NCBI GenBank assembly: GCA_030068075.1 | Contig: CM057828.1 | Coordinates: 109,846,699 to 109,910,698 of the forward strand | Direction: 5' to 3' | Source: Paguma larvata | Taxonomy: Eukaryota > Chordata > Mammalia > Carnivora > Viverridae | Length of the DNA: 64,000 nucleotides | Shown here: one piece after another, positions 33,877 to 45,427 of the stretch | How the letters are laid out: every line of letters begins with the position of its first letter | Numbering within the stretch: position 1 is the first letter of the stretch | Made by a program: the position numbers and the translations under genes | Notes under the pieces: model-generated | Seen by the model: the letters and a program-made list of their open reading frames with translations, nothing else | What the model was told of the DNA's origin: nothing | Database searches by the model: none

Positions 33877-34085
33877 CAATGATAATGGCTACCGTTCATT
33901 GAGTACACACCCAGGCACAAAGCTAAGTGACCTATAAGCACTTTTTTCCCCAAATTAGTCCTTTAAACAATCTTATGATTTAAATAATATCATAATCTCC
34001 ATTTACAGGTAAAAAAAGCTGCAGCTTGGTTAAATACCATGCCCTAGATCCCAAAGCTCATAGTGGTCAGCCTGGTAATGCAAGC
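33877..34085 (+). mobile_element. MIR relic
   Basis: 'cattgagtacacacccaggc', 'caaagctaagtgacctataa', 'ctccatttacaggtaaaaaa' and 'agatcccaaagctcatagtg' follow MIR order. Confidence 0.75.
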
Positions 34086-34261
34086 AAACCTGCCAAGGTG
34101 CCCCTGACCTTACCCTTTGCCTTGGACTTCTTTGTCACACAGCACAGCGGCCACCTCTCCCCAGGCTGCAGCCTACAACTGCCCAGTGGACCGGAAGTCC
34201 TGCCACTAACAAGAGTTCACGCTTAGACAACACGATTAGCTGCTGAGCACTCCTTCACCTT

Positions 34262-34425
34262 CACCTTCACATATTAACCGCAGTTCAATGAAATATAAAG
34301 TATTTCTCCCCCATTTTACAGATGGACAGCCCGAGGAACACAGTCTAAGTAACTTGGCCAGGTGCACAGGAAAACTGGGCTCCAGAGTTCACAGTCCAAG
34401 CACTGTGCTCATTGCTCTGCTGCAG
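34262..34425 (+). mobile_element. MIR relic
   Basis: 'cccattttacagatggacag', 'taagtaacttggccaggtgc', 'gggctccagagttcacagtc' and 'caagcactgtgctcattgct' give the 3' half of a MIR. Confidence 0.8.
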
Positions 34426-35220
34426 GGATGGCAGGTAACAGGCCACCTTTCACTCTTAGGATCAAAGGATGGAGGAAGATCCAGTTCAAGAGACACCCTA
34501 ACCGCAAACAAGGTACTATTTGGATTTTTGTTTAAGGCAGAGGTTTTGCCCTGGCAGGAACATGAAAGAGCATTTGCTTGATCAGCCTCCGAAGCCACTA
34601 AGAAGCATTCTGCTTTTGGAACTGGGCAAGAGGGCAGTGTAGACATATGCTTTGCTAATAGTGCTGCTGGCAGCCCCAGCCGCTGGCAGTAGGATCCGCC
34701 TGGGGTGTCTATTACCGGCACATCTTGTGCTGGGCGATGGGACGCTAGGAAGCCTCCAGCGCTGGTAATGACTTCCTGCGGAGACAGGGAGTCGCCCCGG
34801 TGCCCACACAAAACGCCGACCAAATCTGTGTGTGTGTGGGGGGGGGGGGATTTTCAAAAAGACAGAAGCACAGAAGCACATCTTTCTCTAGCATCTCATT
34901 TCCATGTGATTTGATTTTCAAGGGCCGTGTTTCCAACTGATATTTTTCCTGCGAACCTTTTTCTCTTCAGCTATGAACTCTGGAAAAGGGAAGGAGCCCT
35001 GTCTCAACACAGACCAGTAAGGTCAGAGGCCCTGAACCCGAACAGTGACTTCCGTATTTTGTGGGAAACATGGAGTGTTTTCCCACCATAGGCACATCCT
35101 TACACCAGGAACCCTAGTTCTTCAGAGCCAAACCGGTCTTCCTAGGATACCTTCTTCCCTTCCTCAGTGATGGCCAGGAGCCATTTCCTTTCCTGGAGGA
35201 CAGGGGGAGAAACCTACATT
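34426..35220. other. Unique stretch with a short (TG)n/G run
   Basis: No repeat recognised except a (TG)5 then about 11 G at 34827-34850. Overlapping frames on both strands at 34389-34936 have no motif. Confidence 0.4.
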
Positions 35221-35415
35221 AGAGAATGCCTTTAATGGGCCATGACTATGTCAGATGCTTTCAAAGTATCATCTCCACTTATTCTTCACATTGGAGTTAT
35301 TATTCCTATTATACAGACTCAGAGAGGTTAAACCCCTGGTCCAAGGTCATATAGCTAAAAAGTAGAGCCAGGATTCAAACCTAGGTCTTTTTGGCCACAT
35401 CCTTACCACTCTTGT
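35221..35415 (+). mobile_element. MIR SINE
   Basis: 'tattattcctattatacaga', 'ctcagagaggttaaacccct', 'ccaaggtcatatagctaaaa' and 'gccaggattcaaacctaggt' match the MIR core very well. Confidence 0.88.
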
Positions 35416-35429
35416 GTGCCTTCTCAAAT

Positions 35430-35545
35430 CTCTAGCCCAGAAGATAATTTTACCACACAGTGCTGCCCCACCCATGCCAAGAACAAGGCAGGTGTCTAAT
35501 TAAAGCTTGTTGAGGGAATGAATAAATGAATGAATATTTTTTTAA
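35430..35545 (+). mobile_element. L2 terminal fragment
   Basis: It ends with 'taaagcttgttgagggaatg' followed by 'aataaatgaatgaat', the L2 3' terminal repeat, preceded by a weak L2-like stretch. Confidence 0.6.
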
Positions 35546-36960
35546 CACTCATTTTACCATAAGCTTCTCTGTGAATCCCCTCATCAGGCCATAACCTCCA
35601 CACTCCAGTTCTTAACACCTATCCCAAATAATTGTCTATGCTGTGCAGCAATCACTTTCATGTAGGCGTTCAATGGACTTAGACTTAGTTATTCTTTTCT
35701 ACCCCCTTATCTGTTACTCAGCCAAATCTTTTGGGTTAACCTGCTTTGCTCCCATTACCCAAGTCAGTGCTGACTGGATTGCAAATCTGGTGAAACTCCA
35801 AATCTGCAGGTCCAGAAATAGATTATGAAATAAGCAAGAGGATAAGACAGCTGTAATCATGATGCTATTAATACCCAGTGAATGGAATTCTTAACACACA
35901 CCACTGTTAGTCTACCATCAGGTAGCGCCATTCATGCACTTTAGAGTTACGGAAACTTAGAGTATAACTTGTCCATCATTTCAGGTCTCCCAATGTGTCA
36001 CAAACTCACTGAAGCTCTGGCAAACCTCAGTATCCATCCCCTGTTGTTACGTATGTTGTACCTACTCTTTCATTTGGAGTTAATGATAAAAGTGTCACAG
36101 TGTTTGGTCTGCTCGAAATTCCATCATTTTCCACCCCACAATATTCCCTATGTCCCATATTTTCAATACTTAAGTTTCTGTAGAAATTTTCTTTCCCTTC
36201 AAAATAAAGGGAAAAAATTATTTCTGCTCATGGCCCTGTTTAATTATGAAATGGTAACATTTTCTCATAAGAAGATGGAAATCAGGGATAGTTAAAACTG
36301 AAGTATGCTATAATAGCCCAACTATAAATGCCTCATAAACTCCTGGGTTGCTGAGGCTTAAAGAACAGAGAAAGAGAAAGAAAATGTAAAAATGAAAGGA
36401 GAAATATTTACTCGATTCCGTTTTTCTAGGAGTGTATATTTTTACATTTAATTAACAAATAGAATGGCTTTGGGTCAGGTCAATCATTATACGCCGACTA
36501 TTGGGTAAATGTAATTTTGAAATGGTGTTTTAGAACAAGTTGTTCCCTCCCACGGTGTAAAATTCCATGCTTCTTTACCTTGGTAAGCTTCTCCTGAAAA
36601 AGACAATGATTTTCACGGAATCAAAGAAAACACTCACCGACATCAATAATTAACGTCCATTCTTCACTCTTGTCCCCTGAGAAGGGTGCATTTAACGGAA
36701 GACAGCAAAGAAATCTAGTTAGTAGTGACATCACAGGATTCCAAGACTTCCCTGGAGAAGACAACTCTCGAGATTTGAAAGGCATTATTTAGGTAGACTA
36801 ACTCTCAGGATCAAACATCGATATCTGATAAAAGCTAAAGCCGGGGCACATGAAGATAGGAAAAGTTCCTCATGCCCACCCCACTGCCAAACAATAACAA
36901 AGACCCACAGCCAAGCTCCCTCCAGTTCAAAAGTGTGCTCAATTTTACTTAAATGTGGCC
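35546..36960. other. Unique non-coding stretch (1.4 kb)
   Basis: No repeat or gene recognised. The 108-codon plus frame at 35969-36295 lacks any motif. Confidence 0.4.
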
Positions 36961-37976
36961 ATTCATTTTTTCATTCATTCAACAAACTTATTCAACTACA
37001 CATAAGGTGCTTTTCTAAGTGCTGGAGGTATAGCAAAGAACAAAAGAAAGTCCCTGTACTGATGCCATTTGTATTTTAGTGGGCAAGAAAATATATATAT
37101 ACATACATGCATATAATATATACTACATAACATACAGTATAATTATTATATGTTATATTAATATAGTATGTAATAGTATATGTTATTACATATAATTTAA
37201 TTATACACACACATATTGTCAGTGGTAACTGCCATGGATCAATAGACGTAGGGTAAAGAAAATAGGGACATATACTATGTTGGATTGGGTCAGGAACAGC
37301 CCCCGTGACAAGGCAGCATTTGATCAGAGGCCTGAAGGAAGAGAGGAGTGGGTCATTCTGACCCGAAGAAAGACTGTTCTGGGCAGAGTTTACAGGGGCA
37401 GAATGTCTGAGTTTGGAACAGGCTGAGTGTGTCTGAGGAGCAGCAAGGAGGCCCTGGAGCAGAGGGCACGGGAAAGACAGTGCCAGCAGGTGAGAGCAGG
37501 GAGGTAATGGAGCCAGACCATATAGCACAGTGTGGGCCATTGTAAGAATTCTGGCTTTTGCCCTGAGTGAGATGAGAAGCACCGGGGCTGAGAAGCATTC
37601 ACTGAGGAATGACATGACCCAACCTACCAAGAACCAAACAAAACAGAAACACTTGACTGCTGAATAGAAAATAGACCCAAGACCAGTGAAAGTAGAAGCC
37701 GAGAGGCCATTTTGGAAAGTTTTTCAGTAATTCAGGCAAGAAATGATGGCGAATGCTGCCGATAGGTCAGGTAAGAGGACGACCAAACCCTGACCGCTGG
37801 ATTCAGCTGTGGGAAAGCCCTGGTGACACAATCGAGAGCAGTTTCAGGAGAGAGGTGAGGATAAAGGCTGACAGGAGTGAGTTCAAGAGAAGATGGGGGA
37901 AGAGGAGTGTAGACACTTTCAAGGGGCAGACGAATAGGGCAGTAACAGAAGGGAGTTACGGGGTCAAAGCGCGTGC
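36961..37976 (-). mobile_element. L2 LINE, 3' part (outer element of a nest)
   Basis: Reversed L2 in long continuous order: 'tcattcattcaacaaactta', 'agtccctgtactgatgccat', 'ggcctgaaggaagagaggag', 'agcagcaaggaggccctgga', 'gtgtgggccattgtaagaat', 'gaggaatgacatgacccaac', 'caggcaagaaatgatggcga' and 'gggagttacggggtcaaag'. It breaks at an inserted L1 and resumes at about 42151. The 184-codon minus frame at 37076-37630 lies in this non-coding L2 region. Confidence 0.9.
37088..37216 (+). repeat. AT-rich low-complexity tract inside L2
   Basis: (TA)n, TACA and TATG units with a terminal short CA repeat. It sits between two recognisable L2 segments, so it expanded in place. Confidence 0.85.
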
Positions 37977-39161
37977 TTTTATTTTATTTTATTTGAAAAA
38001 ATTGTTAGTGAAGTAAAGTTTGTATGTAACATGACATAAGTTTTAGATGTACGATATTATGATGTGACATCTGCATACACTACAAAGCGCTCACCATCAA
38101 AAGTCTAGTTACCATCCGTTACTTCAATTGACCGCCTTCACCCATTTCCCCCAGCCCCCAGCCCCCAGCTCCTTTTTCTGTTTGGAAGTCATCAATCTGT
38201 TCTCTGAATCTACGAGTTTATTTTTGTCTTGTCTTGTTTGTTCATTTGCTTTTCATTTCGTTTTGGTTTTTAGGTTCTACATGTGAATGAAATCATATGA
38301 TATTTGTCTCTCTCTGTCTGACTTACTTCACTTAGCATAATACCCTCAGGGTCCTTCCGTGTTGTTGCAAATGGCAAGATTTTATTCTTCTTTAGGGCTG
38401 AGTAGTATTCTAGTATATATAGACCACAACCTCTTTATCCATTCATCCATTGATGAGCAATTAGATTGTTTCCATATCTTGGCTATTGTAAATAATGCTA
38501 CAATGAACATAGGGATGCATATATCATTTCAAGTTAGTGTTTTCATATTATTTAGATACATATCCTGAAGACGAACAGCTATATCATATGGTAGATCCAT
38601 TCTTAATTTTTTGAGGAATCTCCATACTCTTTTCCATAGTTGCTGCCCAATTTGTATTCCTGCCAAGAGTGCATGAGCATTCCTTCTCTCCACATCCTCT
38701 CCAATACTTGTTATTTCTTGTCTTTTTGGAAACAGCTATTGGTTTTGCACAAATTTTATAATTATTTGTTCTAGTTCTGTAAAAAATGCCACTGGAATAC
38801 TTATGGGGTTTGCATTGTATCTATAGATTGTTTTTGGTATGATGGACGTTTTAACAATATTAATTCTCCCAATCCATGAACGCAGTATATCTTTCCATTT
38901 ATTTGTGTCTTCAGTTTCTTTCATCGGTACCTTATAGTTTTCAGGGTACAGGTATTTCATCTCCTTACTTAAATGTATTCCTAGCTATTTTATTCTTTTT
39001 GGTGCAATTTTAAATGAGATTTCTTTCGTAATTTTTCTTTCTGATAGTTTGTTATTCCTCTATAGAAATGCCACAAATTTCTGTAGATGGCTTTTGCATT
39101 CTGCAGCTTTACTGAATTTGTTTATTAGTTCTAGGAGTTTTTCGATGGAGCCTTTAAGGTT

Positions 39162-39215
39162 TTCTATATATATATATGGAAATATATATATAGATATATA
39201 GATATATAGATATAT
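39162..39215 (+). repeat. TA/GATA-type microsatellite in the L1
   Basis: (TA)n then 'tagatatatagatatataga' units, located where ORF2 would read on without interruption. Confidence 0.85.
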
Positions 39216-39941
39216 CATGTCATTGGTAAATAGTGACAATTTTAGTTCTTTCTTTGATTTGGATACCTTTTATTTCTTTTCCTTGCCTTGTTGCTATGGC
39301 TAGGACTCCAATACTATATTCAATAAAAGTGTCGTATTCCTGATCTTAGAAGAAAAATGTTCATTTTTATCCCCACCAAGTATGATGTTAGCGGTGGGTT
39401 TTCATATGTGGTCTTTATTATGTTGAGGTTCATTTCCTCTATACCAACTTTTTTTGAGAATTTTCATCATAAATGGAGGTCAAGTTTTGTCCAGTGCTTT
39501 TTCTGTAACCACTGAAATGATTATATGAACTTTATCTTTCATTTTGTTAATGTGATCTATCACACTGATTTGTGGATGTTGAACCATTCTTGCATCCTTG
39601 GAATAAATCCCACTTGATAATGGTGCTTGATCCTTTTAATGTGCTGTTGAATTCGGTTTGCTATGTTTTGTTAGGAATTTGTACATCTATGTTCATCAAA
39701 GATATTTTTGCTTGTGGTTTCCTCATCTGGTTTTGGTATTAGGTATCTTTCTTTAGTTCTATCTTTAGATTGCTTTTCCATTTTGTTTGATGTAATCACT
39801 ATACATTTTTGCTTTGTAGTTACCGTGAGGTTCACGTGTAATATCCTACGTATAAAATAGCTAGTTTTAAATTAATAGGAACTTAAATTTGAACATATTC
39901 CAAAGCTTTACATTTTTACCCACCCCCTACATTTTATTTTT

Positions 39942-40148
39942 TTGAAAATTTTTATTTATTTTATTTATTTTGAGACAGTGTGTATGAGTGGGGGAGGGGC
40001 AGAGAGCGAGTAGGAGAGAGAATCCCAAGTAGGCTCCTCATTATCAGTGCAGAGCCTGACGTAGGGCTCAATCTCGTGAACCATAAGACCACGGCCTGAG
40101 CTGAAACCAAGAGTTGTATGCTTAATCAACTAAGTCACCCTGGTGCCC
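39942..40148 (-). mobile_element. Felid tRNA-Lys SINE, inner element of the nest
   Basis: Minus-strand long-head copy ('gctgaaaccaagagttgtat'). A diverged duplication, 'acattttattttt' before and 'acatttatattttt' after, flanks it. It lies within the L1 that lies within the L2. Confidence 0.93.
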
Positions 40149-42150
40149 TGACCCCAACATTTATATTTTTGATGTCATGTTTTTTATCTTTTTATTTTAT
40201 TCATCCCTTAACTAATTATTGTAGTTTTAGTTAATTTTTCCACTTTTGCCTTTTAACCTTCCCACTTGCTTTATAAGTGATTGGTCCACTATCGTTACTA
40301 TCTATACATTTACCTTTTTCAGTTAGATTTTTCTTTCATATGTTTTCTTGTTATTAGTGCTATTTCTTTTCAGTTTAAATAAAGCCCTTTATTGTAAGTC
40401 TGGGTTGGTGGTAATGGACTCCTTTAGCTTTTGCTTATCTGTAGAACTTTTAATCTCTCTCTCAGTTCTGAATAATATTCTTTTAGGGTAGAAAATTCTT
40501 GGTTGAAATTTTTTTCCTCTCAGCACTTTGAATATGTCATACCACTCCCTTTGACTTGCAAAGTTTCTGCTGCAAAATCTGCTGATATCCTTATGGAGTT
40601 TCCTTTATACATAACAAGTGTTTTTCTCTTGCTGCTTTTAAGGTTCTCTCATTAAGTTTTATCATTTTAATTATAATGTCTCCTGATGTGGATTTCTTTG
40701 GGTCCATTTTTGTTTTTGGAATTCTCTGGGCTTCCTGGACCTGGATGTCTATTTCCTTCCCCAATATGGAAGCTTTCATCCATTATACCTTCAAATAAAT
40801 TTTCTGGCCTTTTTTCTCTCTTTTCTCCTCCTAGAACCACCAGAACGCAAATGTTATTTTAATTGATATTGTCCCAAAGGTCCCTGTGGGTATCTTCACT
40901 TTTAAAAATTCTTACGCTTTGTGTGGGTGAGTTCTATTGTTTTGTCTTTCATTGCCTTTCATTTGATCCATTCTTCTGCTTCATCCAGTCTGCTGTTGAA
41001 CACTTCTAATGTATTTTTAAGTTCGGTTATGGTATTCTTCAGTTTTGTAACTTCTGTTGGTACTTTCTTATATTTCCCATCTCTTTGTTGAAGTTATCAC
41101 AATGTTTACCCGTTCTTCTCCTAAGTTCAGTGAGCAACTCTATGACCATGACTTTGAGCTTTTTACCAGGGATGTGCTTATCTGTTTCATTAAAGTCTTT
41201 TTCTGAGGTTTTGTCTGTTCTTTCATTTGGAACGTATTCTTCTGTCTCCTCATTTTGCCTGACTCTCTGTGTTTGTCTCTATGTATTACATAAATCAACT
41301 ACCTCTCTCAGTCTTGAATAAGTGGCCTGTGTAGGAGATGTCCCATGGAGTTCAGAAGTGCTGAACTCACTCAAGGAGTGTCTCTTATATAAGCTGCATT
41401 TACCCACCTAGTGTGGTGGGGCTGCAGCTGTGGCACAGGGTGAGTGGAGTCCTCTCTTGTCTTAGCTATGACATATAGCTGTGACATGGGGGTAGGCAGG
41501 GCCCTCCACAGGGTATAACTCTGGCTTAACAGAGAAAGTCCCTAAATGGTACCCATTAGAGCTGGCATTAGCAGGTTAGGATAAGATCACATAAATGGCA
41601 CCTGCCAATGTCTCTGGTCCTCAGAGATAGTTCCAAGAACTTCCTGCAGATGCCCCAAGATTAGTAAATGAGTCTCCTTTATGCACAGTTCAGGCACTTT
41701 TGAACTGGTGTTTTTGCACTGGGTCCTTGGGTGAGTTAGTCTATATGTAAGCAGGTTCTCTGTTCCTTACAGTTCTATGGTTTTCCCGGACATTATCCCT
41801 GTTCGTTTTCAATGCCAGGCATTTGGAGAGCTTGTCTCTCCTATGCAGAATCTAGAGGTTAGGGTGCCTGATGTAGAGTACGGACAATTACTTCTCAGGG
41901 AAAAGTTCTGCATTTTTGAGATCTTTCCCAGTTGTGAAATGCTGTGCCATGGGGAGGTTTTTCCTAGTGAGAGCATGTCTCTGACTCTTCTATCCATTTT
42001 GAAGCTGCCCTCTTATCTTTGGTTGTAGAGGCTCCATTCATCCAGTTTTCAGGTCTTTTTCAGAAGAAATTATTCCTTATATAGCTGTGTCCATGGAAGA
42101 TGGCAAGCTCAAGATCTACCTATGCCACCTTCTTAAACCCCTTCCTGGGA

Positions 42151-42905
42151 ATGTCTTTTTAAGATAGGAGGAATAGCAGGATGTTTGTATGCTGTAGAGA
42201 GTGATCTAGTAGAGAGTGGAAAAAGTAATTACAAAGAAACAAAAGAAAACAGCAGCTAGAGAGATTTAAGTGGGATGGATTTTCTGTTCCATTTGAGGAT
42301 CAGAGCTTAGATAGGTACCATCTTGGATGGGTCACAGTTATGGGAAGGCAACATAGGTGGATGGGTGGATAGATGAGTTTGTAGGGATTCAAAGGAGCCC
42401 TTTTTCAACCATCTACAATCTCAGTGGGATAGGAAGTATGATCACATACAAACAAAATCAGCAGAGGATAGAAACAGAGAAAGAGAATTTGGAGATCTCC
42501 AGCAAGCAGAGAAATTGTGAAATAGTCTCCTAGGGGAGCAAGAGAGTAAAGGGACAACAGAATCTAATTGAGATTTCCAATCACACGGAGATCCTATTTG
42601 AATATCTGCTTTGAATTTGAAGCGAAACCAATCAGATTCATTGCATGTTCTCCAATCATCTTTAGCTAGCAGGTTCAAGTATGAAATGGGTGAAGGATTG
42701 GATTCAACTAGAGTTAGGATTTTTCTCAGGGTAGCAGGACAAGATCAGGGGAGTTCAAGTGCATACCTGAGAGTTGCAAGTAATGATAATTCTAGGTCAT
42801 GAGATCTGAGCTGTAAAAGGAAGGAAGAGAGAGAACATGAGTGGGTTGAGAAATGGTATGATGGTTAGTGGATCAATGGGTTGTAGGTGTTACTGGGATC
42901 AAAAA
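42151..42905 (-). mobile_element. L2 LINE, continuation beyond the L1
   Basis: It resumes the reversed L2: 'gcaggatgtttgtatgctgt', 'gtgatctagtagagagtgga', 'gtgaaatagtctcctagggg' and 'agcgaaaccaatcagattca'. These are the segments expected next after the part ending at 37976, so both are one element split by the L1. Confidence 0.8.
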
Positions 42906-42984
42906 ATTTGTTGTAATTGGGGTACTAAAGGGAAAGTCATAGAATGAAAGAAAACATAAGAAACGTATCTAACAGGTCCTTAGC

Positions 42985-43820
42985 CAGACTCTATATAAAC
43001 ACTCTTACAAAGCAAAAGGAAGAGGATATAATATGCAATTGCAAAATGGGCCAAGGGTATGAACAGATAATACATAGAAGAACCATCAATGCTAGTAAAC
43101 ATATGGACAGATGCTCAAAGAAATCACAGTGAAACAATGAAATACCTTTGTCATTTAGCAGACTAGTAAATAGCAAAATGTTTGATAACCCCCATGTCAG
43201 GGAAGACATGGGGCAACAGGCATTTGTAACTGTTGGCAGAAGTATAAATCAGCGCAGCCTATTTGAAGAGAGAAAAATATCAATAGCTAAAAAGAAAAAT
43301 AAGTTAAAATGCACATAACATGTTATCTTTTGTTTTGTCGTGAATTTACTTAAATTTTAAAAATGAGCCAAAAGATATGGACGAATAAGTCCAAAAATGT
43401 TTGTCACAGCATGGTTCTGCAAACACTAGAAATAATAAATGTTCTCTAGTAGGGGTTCTGGTTAGGAACCTACATGTGGCCGCACAACATAAGGCCATTC
43501 AACTGTACAAAAGCTGTCTGTGCAAATATAAATGCACTCCAGGATATATCATTAAGTAGAATAAAGGTGCAAGCATAGTATTTAAAATTATTCCATTTAG
43601 GGAGATTTAAAAGGATAAAGGATATGTATATTTATATATGTTTGTGTAATCATATCTTTTTTCTGGAAGGAAATAAAGGAGACTCTCAGCAGGCATGACC
43701 TTGGGGTAGAGAGACTGGAGGTCAGAAGGTGTTTACTTTGCATTTTCTATCTTCTATGCTTTAAACAAGTACCGTGTTCATGCATCACCTTTAAAGAATA
43801 AACTTTTTTTTCCCTGAAAG
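42985..43820 (+). mobile_element. L1ME-type ORF2 end and 3'UTR
   Basis: 'ttgcaaaatgggccaagggt', 'aaacatatggacagatgctc', 'gtaactgttggcagaagtat', 'tccaaaaatgtttgtcacag', 'aggatatatcattaagtaga' and a T/A-rich end with 'ctttgcattttctatcttct' run in L1ME order. Heavily decayed. Confidence 0.75.
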
Positions 43821-44377
43821 AAATAAGAATGTCTTAGTTTTAGCTCTCCAGAAGCAGTCCCAGAGACAAGGCTTTGAATGTGAGGGTTCACATGGGGGAT
43901 GAACCTTGGAAACACGAGTAGGGGATTGAGGAAGCAAGACAGGAAAGGAAAGGACGTCAATCAAGGGCGTGCTGTCAATCAAGTCACCGCTGTGGGCAAC
44001 AGGACACTCTGTGATTGGTGTCAAACACGCACCTCAGAGTTAACCCACCAACGGCAAAGGAGCTGAGATGTGTGTGTGCTAACTCCTGTGGGTCACCGAT
44101 TGAAGTCGGGCCTGGGGCATTCACTGTGTGCGGGCTCTGGTGGCCACAGGAAGCCCCAGGCAAAGAGTTGGGAGGGTCTGCACGGCCATGGCAGGTGGAG
44201 GGGTAGGGGAGGTACCAGGCGCCTCTGCTACAGAGACCATAGGTGTAGCACAAGATCATGACCGATAAATGGAATGTGCCTTCTGCTGACGCAGCAAATT
44301 CACATCTAGGAATCTCCCTCCCAATACCTTAACATACCCGGGCCCTGATCAACAATACAGAAAGACACAGATGTTAT
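43821..44377. other. Unclassified stretch, possibly an old interspersed repeat
   Basis: 'ctctccagaagcagtcccag' followed by 'agacaaggctttgaatgtga' looks repeat-like but I cannot name the family. The rest is GC-moderate with no gene. Confidence 0.35.
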
Positions 44378-44392
44378 TGCAGAATTTTTTCT

Positions 44393-44617
44393 TTTTTTTT
44401 AATGTTTTTATTTATTTTTGAGAGCAGGAGAGACAAAGCATGAGTGGGGGAGGGTCAGAGAGAGAGAGCGACACAGAATTTGAAGCAGAATCTGAAGCAG
44501 GCTCCAGGTTCTGAGCTGTCAGCACAGAGCGCGACGTGGGGCTCACAGTCACAAACCATGAGATCATGACCTGAGCTGAAGTCGGACACTCAACCAACTG
44601 AGCCACCCAGGCGCCCC
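44393..44617 (-). mobile_element. Felid tRNA-Lys SINE with perfect target duplication
   Basis: Complete minus-strand copy. The 15-bp target duplication 'tgcagaattttttct' is identical at 44378-44392 and 44618-44632. The body carries a private 12-bp tandem duplication, 'gaatttgaagca' (44476-44487) beside 'gaatctgaagca' (44488-44499). Confidence 0.97.
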
Positions 44618-44632
44618 TGCAGAATTTTTTCT

Positions 44633-44912
44633 AACATAGTAGAACTAAAACAAAAAAATCGACCAGCTGATCAGTAGGAAACATGCCACAGTGTAATCTA
44701 TACATGTGAAGTCAAGAAAAAAAATGAGATATACTTTATTAACTTTCATGAAAAAAAGTATCTGAGGCACATCACACTGTATAACAATATATTTAGCACA
44801 ATTTCATTTCTGTAAAGGATGAAACGAAACGAGCAGGTAGAAACACACATATATTCCTTGTCCATTATGTGTGCCTTTATGTGTACACAGAAAAAGGTCA
44901 GGAAAGAAACAA
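44633..44912. other. Unique AT-rich stretch
   Basis: Nothing recognised between two SINEs. Confidence 0.35.
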
Positions 44913-45116
44913 GGGGTGCCTGGGTAGCTCGGTTGGTTAAGTGCCCGACTTCGGCTCAGGTCATGATCTTGCGGTTCATGAGTTCGAGCCCCGCGTCAGG
45001 CTCTCTGCTGTCAGTGCAAGCCTACTTCAGATTCTCTGTCTCCCTCACTCTACTCCTCCTGCAACCTCTCTCTGTCTCTCAAAAAGAAATAAACATTAAA
45101 AAACTTTTTAAATAAA
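44913..45116 (+). mobile_element. Felid tRNA-Lys SINE
   Basis: 'ggggtgcctgggtagctcgg' start, box B-like 'gagttcgagcc', short body and tail 'aaataaacattaaaaaactt'. Flanks 'aaagaaacaa' and 'aaagaaataa' form a short duplication. Confidence 0.94.
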
Positions 45117-45244
45117 AAGAAATAAGTTGCAGGAATGAATTCATTTTAAGGTATACATTATTACGTTTTAACATATTATTATACATACATTATATTTTAA
45201 TGTATCATTATAAGAACCCACATTATATGAAAAGGGGGCTAGAA

Positions 45245-45350
45245 ATAGTGCCTACTTCACAGATTCTTGCCGAGACGAAGATAATCCACGAGAAATAACC
45301 CAGCACAGAGCCACGCGTACAGTCCATCTTCAATAAATAATTGACGATTG
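45245..45350 (-). mobile_element. MIR relic, reverse orientation
   Basis: 'atagtgcctacttcacagat', 'aagataatccacgagaaata' and 'cagcacagagcc' followed by 'caataaataattgacg' follow reversed MIR order. Confidence 0.65.
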
Positions 45351-45427
45351 TTTTCAAATGAGATGACTTGCCACAGCATGAAGAAACCTTGTATAAACCT
45401 TGTGTGAAGTGAGTCAGACATTCTCCA

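Larger units (their letters stand above)
37978..42150 (-). mobile_element. Old L1M, both ends retained, ORF2 partly deleted
   Basis: The plus strand reads the L1 backwards. 3'UTR is at 37985-38300. ORF2 C-terminal sequence runs to about 38725 and a middle ORF2 segment spans 38735-39750; minus frame 38736-38960 includes '[17 protein letters not shown]'. The inter-ORF region and ORF1 span about 39750-41080; minus frame 40591-40779 includes 'SGDIIIKMIKLNERTLKAAR'. A probable 5'UTR runs to 42150. Parts of ORF2 are missing at about 38730 and 39750. Confidence 0.85.

Noticed and set aside
33229..33882. 217-codon plus-strand open frame, the longest in the window
   Set aside because: It lies in GC-rich DNA where several other frames on both strands are also open. 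No domain, signal or splice structure is visible, and the translation is compositionally random. Stop-codon scarcity explains it.
37076..37630. 184-codon minus-strand frame
   Set aside because: It lies in non-coding L2 sequence and an AT-rich expansion; no reverse transcriptase motif is present.
38736..38960. 74-codon minus frame that looks like real protein
   Set aside because: It is genuine L1 ORF2 sequence ('[17 protein letters not shown]') but a fragment of a dead element, so it is annotated only within the L1.
40591..40779. 62-codon minus frame with protein-like composition
   Set aside because: It is an L1 ORF1 C-terminal relic in the same dead L1, not an independent gene.
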